Below the pieces are notes generated by a model, which made no database searches, was not told the DNA's origin, and saw nothing but the letters and a program-made list of their open reading frames with translations. Shown here piece after piece: positions 43,348 to 52,695 of a stretch of 64,000 nt of DNA. The first letter of the stretch is position 1; each line of letters begins with the position of its first letter. The stretch spans positions 62,001 to 126,000 of the forward strand of contig NZ_JBGORW010000006.1 in assembly GCF_041538065.1 (NCBI RefSeq), written 5' to 3'. Origin of the DNA: Leptotrichia hongkongensis (lineage in GTDB: Bacteria > Fusobacteriota > Fusobacteriia > Fusobacteriales > Leptotrichiaceae). The translations under genes were made by a program, and so were the position numbers.

Positions 43348-44616
43348 TTAGATGTCAAGTTTAACTCTTTCAATTTGAGCACCAACATCATTTAATTTTA
43401 ATTCTAATTTATCATATCCTCTATCTATATGATAAACTCTATTTACAACTGTTTCACCATCTGCTGCAAGTGCTGCCAAAACTAGCGCTGCTCCCGCTCT
43501 CAAGTCTGAAGACATCACTTCTGCACCTGTTAATGGTAATCCTCCGTTTATAAAAGCTACTCCATGTTTTATTGTAATATCTGCTCCCATTCTGTTAAAT
43601 TCCGGTACGTGCATAAATCTATTTTCAAATACAGTTTCTTCCATTGAGCTTCCACCATTTACAAGAGTTTGAAGCAACATCATTTGAGGCTGCATATCTG
43701 TTGGGAATCCAGGGTGTGGTAAAGTTTTTATTTTTGATGGCTTTAAATCTTTTACTTTTCCTATTACAGTCAGAACATCACCATCCTGTTCAAATTTTGC
43801 TCCCATTGCTTCTAATTCAGATTTAAAAACTCCTAAATCATCAAGTCTTGCATTTTGAATTTTTAAATCTCCTTCTGTAACTAATGAAGCTATCACATAA
43901 GTTCCTGCCTCAATTCTATCTGGCATAATTGAATATTCCACAGCGTGAAGTTCTTCAACTCCTTCAATTTCAATAGTAGGAGTCCCTAATCCTGTAATTT
44001 TTGCTCCCATTTTATTCAAGAAATTTCCTAAATCAACAATTTCAGGCTCTCTTGCAGCATTTGAAATAACAGTTTTCCCAGGAGTTTTTACTGCCGCCAT
44101 CATAATATTCTGTGTAGCTCCTACACTTGGAAAACCTAAAGGAATTTCAGCACCTTTTAATTTGTCTGCTTTTGCATGAATATATCCGTGAACTCTTGTA
44201 ATTTCTGCTCCCAATAGTTCAAATCCTTTTAAATGCAAATCAACTGGTCTTGAACCGATTGCACATCCTCCAGGCAATGAAACAACTGCTTCATCTAAAT
44301 TTGCAATCATTGGTCCCATTACTAGAAATGATGCTCTCATCTGTTTTACAATTTCATAGCTTGCTTCTGTTCTTTTAAATCCATTATTTACAATTTTATA
44401 AGTATTGTCATCTAATTTTTCTGTTTCCATTCCCAAATCTTCCAGCAGTCTCATTGTTACTCTTATATCACGTAAATTTGGAACATTTTTTAGAATGTAT
44501 TCACCTTTTGCAACAAGTGTCGCTATTATTATTGGAAGTGCTGCATTCTTAGCTCCGCTTACTTTAATTACTCCATTTAATGGTGTTTTCCCTTTTATTC
44601 TAAATCCATCAACCAC
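43348..44616 (-). CDS. murA: UDP-N-acetylglucosamine 1-carboxyvinyltransferase
   Basis: This 422-residue EPSP-synthase-fold enzyme starts peptidoglycan precursor synthesis. Lys22-Asn23 (SGAKNAALP) and the catalytic Cys118 in LPGGCAIGSRPVDLHLKG are present; Cys there is the fosfomycin target. HPGFPTDMQPQMM and DLRAGAALVLAALAADGETVV are further family blocks. The start overlaps the end of the upstream YueI-like gene by 8 bases, suggesting coupling. Confidence 0.97.
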   Translation of the reverse strand: MVDGFRIKGKTPLNGVIKVSGAKNAALPIIIATLVAKGEYILKNVPNLRDIRVTMRLLEDLGMETEKLDDNTYKIVNNGFKRTEASYEIVKQMRASFLVMGPMIANLDEAVVSLPGGCAIGSRPVDLHLKGFELLGAEITRVHGYIHAKADKLKGAEIPLGFPSVGATQNIMMAAVKTPGKTVISNAAREPEIVDLGNFLNKMGAKITGLGTPTIEIEGVEELHAVEYSIMPDRIEAGTYVIASLVTEGDLKIQNARLDDLGVFKSELEAMGAKFEQDGDVLTVIGKVKDLKPSKIKTLPHPGFPTDMQPQMMLLQTLVNGGSSMEETVFENRFMHVPEFNRMGADITIKHGVAFINGGLPLTGAEVMSSDLRAGAALVLAALAADGETVVNRVYHIDRGYDKLELKLNDVGAQIERVKLDI

Positions 44617-45208
44617 GTTTTTTTCCTCCTAATTTTTGACATATCGGACATTTTGAGCCAAACAATTTGTCCATAAATGTTAATTCTTTATAGTTTTTAG
44701 CATATTCAGGCATTTCTTTTTTTATTATATCTAAATGAAAATCACAAACTGCACTTTCCATAGCTTCAAAATATATATCTGGCAAGTGCTTTAAATGACA
44801 TTTCTCAAGTTTTGAAGTTACAACAATTTCATCTCCAGCTTCATGGACAATTGCATCCTTTGCAACTACTACAAGTGCTATTTGACCCACACATACTAGG
44901 TTATCTATCATTTTATACGGCACTCTCTTTTGCTTAGCTATTTCAATGTATTTTTTTATATCATTAAAATCTGCATGTCGTGAAATAACCATTTTATCCA
45001 CATCTTTATCTTCCAAAGCCTTTTCTATTTCATAATAAATTCCTTTTTCTTTTATCTCCTCAAATGTAAGGGCTTTGATAACTCTTTCTTTGTATTCTCC
45101 AAGAAATAAATTTTTTTCAGCTTGAGCATTTACAGCTCTATCTGTTACATCTTCTACACTTTTCATAACGTCTGCACTACTATTTTTATTAACGTTAACC
45201 ATTTCCAT
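44609..45208 (-). CDS. YueI-like (DUF1694) protein with C-terminal Cys pair
   Basis: This 199-residue cytoplasmic protein matches the Bacillus YueI family in KNLFLGEYKERVIKALTFEEI and RVPYKMIDNLVCVGQIALVVVAKDAI. Its role is unknown. An extra C-terminus holds CPICQ and an earlier CHL, possibly a small metal site. The end overlaps murA by 8 bases. Confidence 0.72.
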   Translation of the reverse strand: MEMVNVNKNSSADVMKSVEDVTDRAVNAQAEKNLFLGEYKERVIKALTFEEIKEKGIYYEIEKALEDKDVDKMVISRHADFNDIKKYIEIAKQKRVPYKMIDNLVCVGQIALVVVAKDAIVHEAGDEIVVTSKLEKCHLKHLPDIYFEAMESAVCDFHLDIIKKEMPEYAKNYKELTFMDKLFGSKCPICQKLGGKKRG

Positions 45209-45383
45209 TTTTTATTACTCCACTTCATTTAAAACATTATATTTTTTAATATTTATAAATATAATCAAAATTTATCATATTTTGTCATTATACTACTTTT
45301 TTATATATTTCTCAACTATTTTTTGAACTTTTATCTATTTTTAATAAAATCAGATACTATTTTGAGTTCAAACATATTTAAAA

Positions 45384-45815
45384 TTAAAAAACTAACATTG
45401 ATAGCACAAAGACAACTTTAAATATAAGAAATATTTGTACAAATTTTGTTATTTTAGGTATTTCTGACCTTCCTTCGTCTTTTCTTACTGAAAAAATTAA
45501 AAGTAAAAATAATATAATATACGTAATTGTACCTATCATAGAAATATTTCCTGTAAACAAATAAATTACTTCTAGCAATAAAAAGGCATATATTTTAAAA
45601 GTGGTTCTCTTACTTGTAAAAAATATATTTATCAAATTATAATTGGCATACATATATAACAAAATTAGCATAACAATTCCCAAATACTCTGTTATTATAT
45701 CCATTTTTTTTATAACGAAAAACACAAAATATGCAATAATTGTTAATAATAATACTCTTAACTTTTCATCTTTATGTTTTTTTAACTCACGATTTTCCTT
45801 CATTTTTTTAGTCAT
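45384..45815 (-). CDS. small membrane protein of unknown function
   Basis: This 143-residue protein has a charged N-terminus and four to five hydrophobic helices, with no recognised domain. Its start overlaps the end of the recombinase gene by 8 bases, so the two are probably coupled. The stop codon region coincides with a partial MITE-like sequence (TCAAACATATTTAAAATT, 45366-45384), so the C-terminus may have been altered by insertion. Confidence 0.62.
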   Translation of the reverse strand: MTKKMKENRELKKHKDEKLRVLLLTIIAYFVFFVIKKMDIITEYLGIVMLILLYMYANYNLINIFFTSKRTTFKIYAFLLLEVIYLFTGNISMIGTITYIILFLLLIFSVRKDEGRSEIPKITKFVQIFLIFKVVFVLSMLVF

Positions 45816-46809
45816 CTCCTAATTTTATATTGTTATAAATCATTTTTAGTTTGGATTTTTCAACATGTGTGTAAATTTCTGTTGTTGTTATGTTTGAATG
45901 TCCCAGTATCTCTTGCACAATACGAACATCAGCACCATTTCCAAGCAGAATTGTAGCAAGTGAATGCCTAAAAATGTGCGGATATACATTTTTTTCAATT
46001 CCAGCGTTTTTTGCAATAGTCTTTAAATCTTTCCAAAATTTTTCCCTTCGAGTATTTGGAAAAATCTTAAAACTTTCACTTGCATTCTTTAATTTTGGTC
46101 TATAAATAGCCAAATAATTTTTTATTTCATTTTCTAGACTATCATAAATTGGTATTATTCTATATTTTGATCCTTTTCCAAGTACCTTTATAAATTCGTA
46201 GTCTTGATTTTCCACATCCTTTATTTCCAAATTTAAAGTTTCTGAAATTCTTGATCCAGTTGCAATTAAAATTTTGATAATAAGTTTATTTTGCATACCT
46301 TCAGGCGTATGTGGACAGTTATCTACAATTTGTTTCATTTCTTTTAGTGTAAGTATTTCAGGTAATCTATGTTCACGTTTTAAGGATTTTACCATTCCTG
46401 TTGGATCTTTTTTTATTGCTTTATTTAGATAGCAGAATCTGTAAAATGTCTTTATTGCCGATACTTTCCTTAATACTGAATTTCGTCTTAATTTTTCACT
46501 TATATATTCAACATAATCGAAAATATCCTGTTCCTTTACTTTCGAAAAATCTTTTTTTACAAATAAAAAAAATTGTATTAAATCTCGATTATATCCAGTA
46601 ATTGTATTTTGAGAACTTCCCTTTTCATACTCTAAAAAATCAAGAAATTCTCTAATCTGCATTTTATTTTCACGTGTTATTTTTTTATCATTGTTTTTTG
46701 AACTTTCACCGTTTTTAACGTTACCGTCTATTTCTTTTTCCAAATTTTCTTTATCTGAATTAAGTTTTTTCTTTTTTAGATTATCTATATCAGTACTTTT
46801 TTGTCCCAT
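45808..46809 (-). CDS. tyrosine recombinase of the XerC/XerD type
   Basis: This 333-residue integrase has the SAM-like N-domain and a catalytic domain with Arg187 (GSRISE), Lys213/215, His278-X2-Arg281 (HIFRHS), His304 (LGHSN) and Tyr313 (TTTEIYTHV). It resembles chromosome-dimer resolvases, or a cell-wall locus XerD. An extra charged N-terminus of about 48 residues lies before the usual start (MQIREFLDFL at residue 50). The first ATG has AAGGAG 11 bases upstream, inside recN, which overlaps it by 25 bases. A dif site was not found. Confidence 0.9.
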   Translation of the reverse strand: MGQKSTDIDNLKKKKLNSDKENLEKEIDGNVKNGESSKNNDKKITRENKMQIREFLDFLEYEKGSSQNTITGYNRDLIQFFLFVKKDFSKVKEQDIFDYVEYISEKLRRNSVLRKVSAIKTFYRFCYLNKAIKKDPTGMVKSLKREHRLPEILTLKEMKQIVDNCPHTPEGMQNKLIIKILIATGSRISETLNLEIKDVENQDYEFIKVLGKGSKYRIIPIYDSLENEIKNYLAIYRPKLKNASESFKIFPNTRREKFWKDLKTIAKNAGIEKNVYPHIFRHSLATILLGNGADVRIVQEILGHSNITTTEIYTHVEKSKLKMIYNNIKLGDD

Positions 46810-48464
46810 AGCCCCATTATCTCCTTAGCGTGATTAACAGATGCTTCAGTAATATTATCACCTGAAATGATTCTTGCAATTTCTCTTATTCTTTCTTCAG
46901 TATTCAGTTCACGAACTTTTGTTTCTGTAAGACCATTTTCAATTTCTTTTTTGATAAAAAACTGCTGCTGTGCTTTTCCAGCAATTTGCGGAGAATGTGT
47001 TACACAGATAATCTGCGTATTTCTCGAAAGTTCTCTTAACTTTTCTGCAACTCTTCTTACAGTTTCTCCAGAAATTCCAGTATCAATCTCATCAAAAATC
47101 AGCACTGAAATATTGTCAACAGCTGAAAATACAGTTTTAAGAGCAAGCATTATACGTGAAATTTCTCCACCTGAAGCAATTTTGGCAAGTGGCTTGAATG
47201 TTTCTCCTACATTTGTTGCAATTAAAAATTCTGCATTATTTATTCCATGTGCTGTTATTTCTTCAGTTTTTGTAATTTCTACCTTGAATTTTGCATTTTC
47301 CATATTTAAGTCGCTTAGCTGAATATCAATTGTGTTCTGAAGACTTTCTGCAATTTCCATACGAATTTGGCTAAGTCTTTCACCATCTTGAAAATACTGG
47401 CTTACCAATTTATTTTTTTCAACCTTTAAATTTTCCAGCTCTTCATTTTCAAAATTAACTAATGACAAATCTTTTTCAATTTTATCTTTGTATTCAAGAA
47501 TTTCAGTAATTGTTGAGCCGTATTTTAATTTCAGCTTATTAATTGCATCAATTCTTTCGACAATTTTTTCCAGTTTTTCGTCATCTCTCTCAACATCTCC
47601 AGAAAAATTATCTACAGAGTACGAAATTTCCTCTACTTCATAAAGTACAGACTCAATCTTATCGTATAATTCACTATAAGATTCTGACAAATCCGAAAGC
47701 TGCTCTAAATTTCTCTTAGCTCTTCCAAGTGCTGATAAAATCGAAAATTCTCCTTCTTTTAAAAGTTCTGAAGTTTCTCCTAGCTTTTCATTAATTTTTC
47801 CAGCATTAAACAATATTTTATACTCTTCTTCCAGTTCTTCATCTTCATTTTCCTTTAAATTAAGACTATTGATTTCGTTAAACTGAAATTCTAGAATATC
47901 TTTTTTTTCTGCAATTTTTTCTTTTTCTTCTTCAATATTTCTTATTCTTGAATTTAATTTTTTTATTTCATTTACGTTTTCACGAATTTTTTTAGAAAGT
48001 TCTTTTCCTTCATCATCAAGAAATCTGTCAAGTAAATGCAAATGATATTCTTCATTTAGCAAGAACTGATGTTCATGCTGTCCAACTAAATCAATAATAT
48101 TTACCATAAGTTCTTTTAATCTTGACAAAGTAAGTCTTGCACCGTTTACGGTAATCTTCGATTTAGCGTTCCTGTCAAAATATCGTGTTATAATAAGTTC
48201 GTCATCATCTATCTCAAACCCAAGCTCATTTAACCTTTTTTTCTGATTTTCATCTAATTCAAAAATTCCTTCTGCAAAAAGGCTTTCTTCCCCATTCCTA
48301 ATCATATCTGTATGACTTCTTTCACCAATTAATAGTGAAATTCCATCTAGAATAATTGATTTACCAGCCCCTGTTTCTCCAGTTAATGCAATAAATTTGT
48401 CATTAAATTCTAAATCTAATTTTTTGATTATTGCTAAATTATTTAATCTTAATTCCCTTAACAT
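46785..48464 (-). CDS. recN: DNA repair protein RecN
   Basis: This 559-residue SMC-like ATPase has Walker A in ALTGETGAGKSIILDGISLL, long coiled coils (about 150-370), the signature KIASGGEISRIMLALK and Walker B VLIFDEIDTGISGETVRRVAEKL. It acts in double-strand break repair. The 3' end overlaps the recombinase gene and its start follows nadK by 25 bases, so nadK, recN, xer and the membrane protein form one operon. Confidence 0.96.
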   Translation of the reverse strand: MLRELRLNNLAIIKKLDLEFNDKFIALTGETGAGKSIILDGISLLIGERSHTDMIRNGEESLFAEGIFELDENQKKRLNELGFEIDDDELIITRYFDRNAKSKITVNGARLTLSRLKELMVNIIDLVGQHEHQFLLNEEYHLHLLDRFLDDEGKELSKKIRENVNEIKKLNSRIRNIEEEKEKIAEKKDILEFQFNEINSLNLKENEDEELEEEYKILFNAGKINEKLGETSELLKEGEFSILSALGRAKRNLEQLSDLSESYSELYDKIESVLYEVEEISYSVDNFSGDVERDDEKLEKIVERIDAINKLKLKYGSTITEILEYKDKIEKDLSLVNFENEELENLKVEKNKLVSQYFQDGERLSQIRMEIAESLQNTIDIQLSDLNMENAKFKVEITKTEEITAHGINNAEFLIATNVGETFKPLAKIASGGEISRIMLALKTVFSAVDNISVLIFDEIDTGISGETVRRVAEKLRELSRNTQIICVTHSPQIAGKAQQQFFIKKEIENGLTETKVRELNTEERIREIARIISGDNITEASVNHAKEIMGLWDKKVLI

Positions 48465-48489
48465 TTCTTCCCTTTCACTATTTTATTTT

Positions 48490-49332
48490 TTATAAGACAG
48501 AATCTCCCCATTTCAATTTTTGTCGGAGTATACTGTAATAATCACTGTTTATAGGTTTTATTATTCGAATTTTTTTCTTTGATAATCTTGCAGTTACTAA
48601 ATCATTCTCCTGTATCTGAAACCATTGGTTTCCGTCGATATTTAAATGGACTGCATCATCTCTTGATGTTGCCTTAAAACTTAGAACTTCACAGCCGTTT
48701 ACAATTATTGGACGCGCTGTTAGACTTTGTGGAGCAAGAGGTGTTATGGAGAGTGCATTTAGTCCAGGGTGAACAATTGAACCACCTGCTGAAAGCGAGT
48801 AGGCAGTCGATCCTGTAGGAGTTGCTACGATTATTCCGTCAGCTCTGTATTTATTAACAAAAATATCATTTGAGTAAACTTCAACCTGTATTAAATGTGC
48901 TTCGTGTCCGCCTTTTGTTATTACAAGCTCATTTAGTGCATAAAAAACATTATCTTCATATTTTACTTCTAAAAATGCTCTTTCTTCAGTTTTATAATTC
49001 CCATTTTCGTAATCTTGTAACATTTTTACTGCATTTTGAGGTTTTACTTCGGCAAGATAACCAAGAGAGCCCATATTTATTGCAAGTACAGGAATATTCC
49101 TTAAAATAGCTTCTTTTGCAGCAACAAGCATTGTTCCATCTCCGCCAAGTGAAATTATTAAATCAGCCTCTTCCACTCCAAAAACTTCTTGAATATCTTT
49201 TGCCTTTAGATAGTCATAAAAATCCTTTAATAAAGCTTCATCTCCATATCCACTTTTCACAATTCTAACTCTTTTTAGCTGTTTTTTGTTATTTAGATTA
49301 TCATTATTTTCTAATTTTTCAGAATTTTCCAT
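48490..49332 (-). CDS. nadK: NAD kinase
   Basis: This 280-residue enzyme phosphorylates NAD to NADP. The GGDGT motif is at 63-67 (SLGGDGTMLVAA), and the NAD site has NMGSLGYLAEV, ELVITKGG, VATPTGSTAYSLSAGG and LTPLAPQSLTARPIIV-like (SITPLAPQSL). The start at 49332 has AGAGG 8 bases upstream; the earlier Met at 49353 was rejected. It heads the nadK-recN operon. Confidence 0.95.
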   Translation of the reverse strand: MENSEKLENNDNLNNKKQLKRVRIVKSGYGDEALLKDFYDYLKAKDIQEVFGVEEADLIISLGGDGTMLVAAKEAILRNIPVLAINMGSLGYLAEVKPQNAVKMLQDYENGNYKTEERAFLEVKYEDNVFYALNELVITKGGHEAHLIQVEVYSNDIFVNKYRADGIIVATPTGSTAYSLSAGGSIVHPGLNALSITPLAPQSLTARPIIVNGCEVLSFKATSRDDAVHLNIDGNQWFQIQENDLVTARLSKKKIRIIKPINSDYYSILRQKLKWGDSVL

Positions 49333-49392
49333 AATAAATACCTCTTCAAACATTAAAATTAAATTTTTAAATATTTTATACCTTTGTGAGAT

Positions 49393-49401
49393 ATTGTATC
49401 A
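49393..49401 (-). promoter_or_regulatory. extended -10 promoter of nadK
   Basis: On the minus strand TGATACAAT (49401-49393) lies about 60 bases upstream of the nadK start. No good -35 is present. The rest of the 49333-49688 gap is AT-rich and holds only the terminator listed next. Confidence 0.4.
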
Positions 49402-49600
49402 TTTTTAAAATTTTTTTTCCATTAATTTTAGAAAATAATTTTTAAAAAAATCATAGAGAAATTAATAACCACGATTTAATTAAACTTATACAAATAAATT
49501 GCTGTGAGTTACTTAAATGTTTGTAATATTATATATATTAAACATTTCCAAAGGAATTATTTTTAATTTGATTTCTTATTATTCAAAAAATAAAAAAATT

Positions 49601-49628
49601 AACAGAAGACAACAATAAGTCTCCTGTT
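49601..49628 (-). terminator. terminator of the secreted-protein gene
   Basis: On the minus strand AACAGGAGAC (49628-49619) pairs with GTCTTCTGTT (49610-49601), with one mismatch, then a T-rich run. Confidence 0.68.
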
Positions 49629-49688
49629 TTTTATGCTTTAAAATAAATTAACAACTTTTAAATATTTCGAATTTATACTAAATTTTTC

Positions 49689-50165
49689 TTATTTCAAATA
49701 AAAATACTCATTTTTTTTGTAATTCTGATGCGAAGGTTTATAGTAGGCTAGCTTATCTCCAAAAAATGTACTTTTACCATTTTTTAAATCATTTAATAAT
49801 TTTTTTGCAACTGCACTTCCTAAAACATGGATTGTCTTCGTATCAGTATTTTCTGAAATTTCTGGAGAGTCCCAGTTTACTTTTTTTCCAGGATCCACTT
49901 CAACACAATTTGCATAAATATTTATGTGGCTAAGACTAGAATTTTTATAAAAAGTTTTGTATGTTGATATTAGGCATTGCTGATTCTTCAGGTATTTCAT
50001 TGTTCCATTTTTCATATCCTCTTCAATATTTTCCGGCAACTTTTCAAATGGAATTTTTTTTACAAATGAAATGTTTTCTGCTTTTAAAACCGACCCATTT
50101 GCAAAAATATTAAATGAAACAAGGAAAATAAAAAATATAAACAAAAATTTTATACCATTCTTCAT
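49689..50165 (-). CDS. secreted protein of unknown function
   Basis: The 158-residue product has a signal peptide (MKNGIKFLFIFFIFLVSFNIFA). Its mature part has two cysteines (QCLIST and NCVEV) that could form a disulphide. No domain was recognised. It is divergent from efeO, from which it is separated by 283 bases, and is single with its own terminator. Confidence 0.65.
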   Translation of the reverse strand: MKNGIKFLFIFFIFLVSFNIFANGSVLKAENISFVKKIPFEKLPENIEEDMKNGTMKYLKNQQCLISTYKTFYKNSSLSHINIYANCVEVDPGKKVNWDSPEISENTDTKTIHVLGSAVAKKLLNDLKNGKSTFFGDKLAYYKPSHQNYKKNEYFYLK

Positions 50166-50344
50166 AATTATTTCTCTCCTTCTAAATTTTTATAGTATTA
50201 TTTAATAAATTCTATCATTTCATATCCATTTTTTCCATATGTATTTCCTTTAATTATCATATATTTTACATAAAATTTTGAAAATCAAATATTTTTGCTT
50301 TACAAATAAATAAATTCAAAGTATAATTATAATAAATCTACTTT

Positions 50345-50404
50345 ATATCGAACTTATAAAGTTATAATTATTTTAAATTTTGTTAATTTTAACTAATTCG
50401 ATAT
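50345..50404 (+). promoter_or_regulatory. inverted repeat upstream of efeO (possible operator)
   Basis: ATATCGAA (50345-50352) and TTCGATAT (50397-50404) are perfect inverted arms 44 bases apart. TATAAT at 50417-50422 is the probable -10. A classical Fur box was not recognised, so iron control is only inferred from the genes. Confidence 0.4.
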
Positions 50405-50448
50405 TAGATACAAATATATAATAAAATTAAAATTTAGGAGGATTTTTT

Positions 50449-51330
50449 ATGAAAAAAATGGGAATATTACTGCTTATAGGAGCATTAATGGTGGTTAGTT
50501 GTGGAAAAGACAATGCTGGTAAAGAAGAAGGAAAAACTGGAACAACGGCTGAACAGACTGCTAATCAAGGAAAAGTTGATTTGAGCAAAGAAACTGCCGA
50601 ATATAAGAAATATGTTGAAGGTCAGATTGATATGCTTTTAAAAGATACAGAAAACTTTGAAAAATTGTTGAAGGAAGGAAAATTGGATGAAGCTAAGAAA
50701 GTTTATCCATTAATCCGTATGGCTTATGAAAGATCTGAGCCTATCGCTGAAAGCTTTGGAGAATCTGATGTTAAGATAGATTACCGTCTTGTTGACTTTA
50801 AGGAAGAATTTAAAAATGAAGAAGGATGGAAAGGTTTTCATAGAATTGAAAAAATATTATGGGAGCAAAATACTACAAAAGGTACTGAAAAATATGCAGA
50901 TGAGCTTGTAAACGACATTAAGGAACTAAAAGCAAAAATTGCTACAATTGAAGTGACACCTGATTTAATGGTTACAGGAGCTATCGACTTATTAAATGAA
51001 GTTTCAACTCAGAAAATTACAGGAGAAGAAGAAGTATTTTCACATACTGATTTATATGACTTTAGAGCAAACATTGAAGGAGCTCAGAAAATATTTGAAC
51101 TATTTAGACCTAAATTAGAGAAAAAAGATGCTAAACTTGTAACAACTTTAGATACTGAATTTAAAGCTGTAAATGCACTTCTTGATAAATATATGACTGA
51201 TGATAAGCATTACAAATTATATACAGAATTGAAGCCTGAGGATACAAAAGCTCTAGCTGAAGCAGTTACAAAACTGGGAGAACCTTTATCACAAATGGGA
51301 ATTGTAATGGATGCAACTCCTAAAAAATAA
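50449..51330 (+). CDS. efeO: EfeO-type iron-uptake lipoprotein (peptidase M75/imelysin domain)
   Basis: This 293-residue lipoprotein has a signal peptide ending VVSC, with Cys18 lipidated. The M75 domain has YPLIRMAYERSEPIAESFG, KGFHRIEKILWE with the HXXE motif and VFSHTDLYDFRANIEGAQKIFELF. EfeO binds iron for the EfeU permease. It resembles FepA of Staphylococcus. AGGAGG lies before the start. It is the first gene of a five-gene operon. Confidence 0.9.
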   Translation: MKKMGILLLIGALMVVSCGKDNAGKEEGKTGTTAEQTANQGKVDLSKETAEYKKYVEGQIDMLLKDTENFEKLLKEGKLDEAKKVYPLIRMAYERSEPIAESFGESDVKIDYRLVDFKEEFKNEEGWKGFHRIEKILWEQNTTKGTEKYADELVNDIKELKAKIATIEVTPDLMVTGAIDLLNEVSTQKITGEEEVFSHTDLYDFRANIEGAQKIFELFRPKLEKKDAKLVTTLDTEFKAVNALLDKYMTDDKHYKLYTELKPEDTKALAEAVTKLGEPLSQMGIVMDATPKK

Positions 51331-51370
51331 CAGATTTATTTGGTAACTAATATATTTAAGTATTATCAAG

Positions 51371-51390
51371 CAAGGGGGCAATCCCCCTTG
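51371..51390 (+). other. strong hairpin between efeO and efeB
   Basis: CAAGGGGG and CCCCCTTG form an 8-bp stem with a 4-base loop CAAT. No T run follows, so it is more likely an mRNA stability or processing element, or a partial terminator that lowers efeB relative to efeO. Confidence 0.55.
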
Positions 51391-51456
51391 TTAAAATTAA
51401 TATTTAGATTATCAAGCACATCTAAATAACTTACAGTATAAAAAGAGGTAAAAATA

Positions 51457-52695
51457 ATGAGTGATGAAAATAATAAAAAATGGTTTGATAAAAAAATATC
51501 ACGACGTGATTTTCTTAAAAAAGCTGGAATGGTAGGAGCCGGAGCCGCAATTGGAGCAAGCGGAGCTGGTGCAATTTTTGCAAATATGTTTAACGATAAG
51601 GCAAATCAAGTTGTTGGAGATGAAAAAATCTCATTTTATGGGCAGCATCAGTCAGGAATTGCTACCCCTGTTCAGAAAAATGTCTATTTTGCAGTACTAG
51701 ATCTGCACTCTTTGAACAAGGAAGAAATAAAGCAGATGTTCAAGGACTGGACTGATTATTCTCAAAAACTTATGAAAGGCGAACTAGTCGCTTCTGAACT
51801 GAAAAATCACCTTATCCCTCCTATAGATACAGGAGAAACTGTTGGATTAAACCCCTATCGCTTGACATTAACTTTTGGGATAAGCCCCTCATTTCTCGAT
51901 AAATTAAAATTGGATAATAAAAAATTAGACGAATTTAAAGATTTGCCACATTTTCCAAGAGATCAGATAAAAGATAAGTATAGAGGTGGAGATATTTGTA
52001 TTCAGGCTTGTGCAGATGATGCTCAAGTGGCATTTCACGCTGTGAGAAATCTTGTTCGTAAAGGACGTGCCTTAATTACTCTAAAATGGACTCAAGCTGG
52101 ATTTCTTCCCATTGGAAACGGAAAGGAAACGCCAAGAAATCTTTTTGGATTTAAAGATGGAACAGAAAATCCTAAAAATAATAACGACTTTAAGAATGTT
52201 GTATGGTATGACAAGAACAACTGGCTCAAAGATGGAACTTATATGATAGTAAGACGTATTCAGATGCATCTTGAAACTTGGGATAGGACTAATTTACAAG
52301 AACAAGAGAATACATTTGGAAGATATAAGGAAAGTGGCGCTCCATTTGGGGAAACAGATGAATTTGCAACAATTGACATAAATAAAAAAGGTTCAGACGG
52401 AAAACCAATTCTTCCTATTGATTCACATGTTTATCTTGCCAAAAAAGCTGAAGCAAAAATAGCACGCCGTGCCTTTTCATATTCTAACGGAATAGACGAA
52501 GTGAGCGGACAGTTTGATGCGGGACTGCTATTTATATGTTTCCAAAAACATCCTGATCAATTCATAAAAATTCAAAATAGCTTAGGAAACGATGATAAAC
52601 TGAATGAGTACATTACTCACGTTGGAACAGGTATTTTTGCCTGCTTTGGCGGAATAAAGGAAGGAGAATATATTGGACAGAAATTATTTGAATAA
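51457..52695 (+). CDS. efeB: EfeB, Tat-exported DyP-type heme peroxidase
   Basis: This 412-residue protein has a Tat signal with SRRDFLKK (15-22) followed by an Ala/Gly-rich core. The DyP-type domain has GFKDGTENP and the heme-ligand His region (RRAFSYSNGIDEVSGQFDAGLLFICFQ, FATIDINKKG). EfeB-type proteins release iron from heme or oxidise Fe(II) for EfeU. Its own Tat system is encoded three genes downstream. Confidence 0.94.
   Translation: MSDENNKKWFDKKISRRDFLKKAGMVGAGAAIGASGAGAIFANMFNDKANQVVGDEKISFYGQHQSGIATPVQKNVYFAVLDLHSLNKEEIKQMFKDWTDYSQKLMKGELVASELKNHLIPPIDTGETVGLNPYRLTLTFGISPSFLDKLKLDNKKLDEFKDLPHFPRDQIKDKYRGGDICIQACADDAQVAFHAVRNLVRKGRALITLKWTQAGFLPIGNGKETPRNLFGFKDGTENPKNNNDFKNVVWYDKNNWLKDGTYMIVRRIQMHLETWDRTNLQEQENTFGRYKESGAPFGETDEFATIDINKKGSDGKPILPIDSHVYLAKKAEAKIARRAFSYSNGIDEVSGQFDAGLLFICFQKHPDQFIKIQNSLGNDDKLNEYITHVGTGIFACFGGIKEGEYIGQKLFE

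Noticed and set aside
45362..45388. A third full copy of the IS630-type MITE
   Set aside because: Only about 25 bases match and no ends or TA flanks are visible; it is treated as a fragment.
50341..50425. Fur box upstream of efeO
   Set aside because: AT-rich half-sites are present, but nothing resembles the 19-base Fur consensus well enough; the ATATCGAA pair is reported instead.
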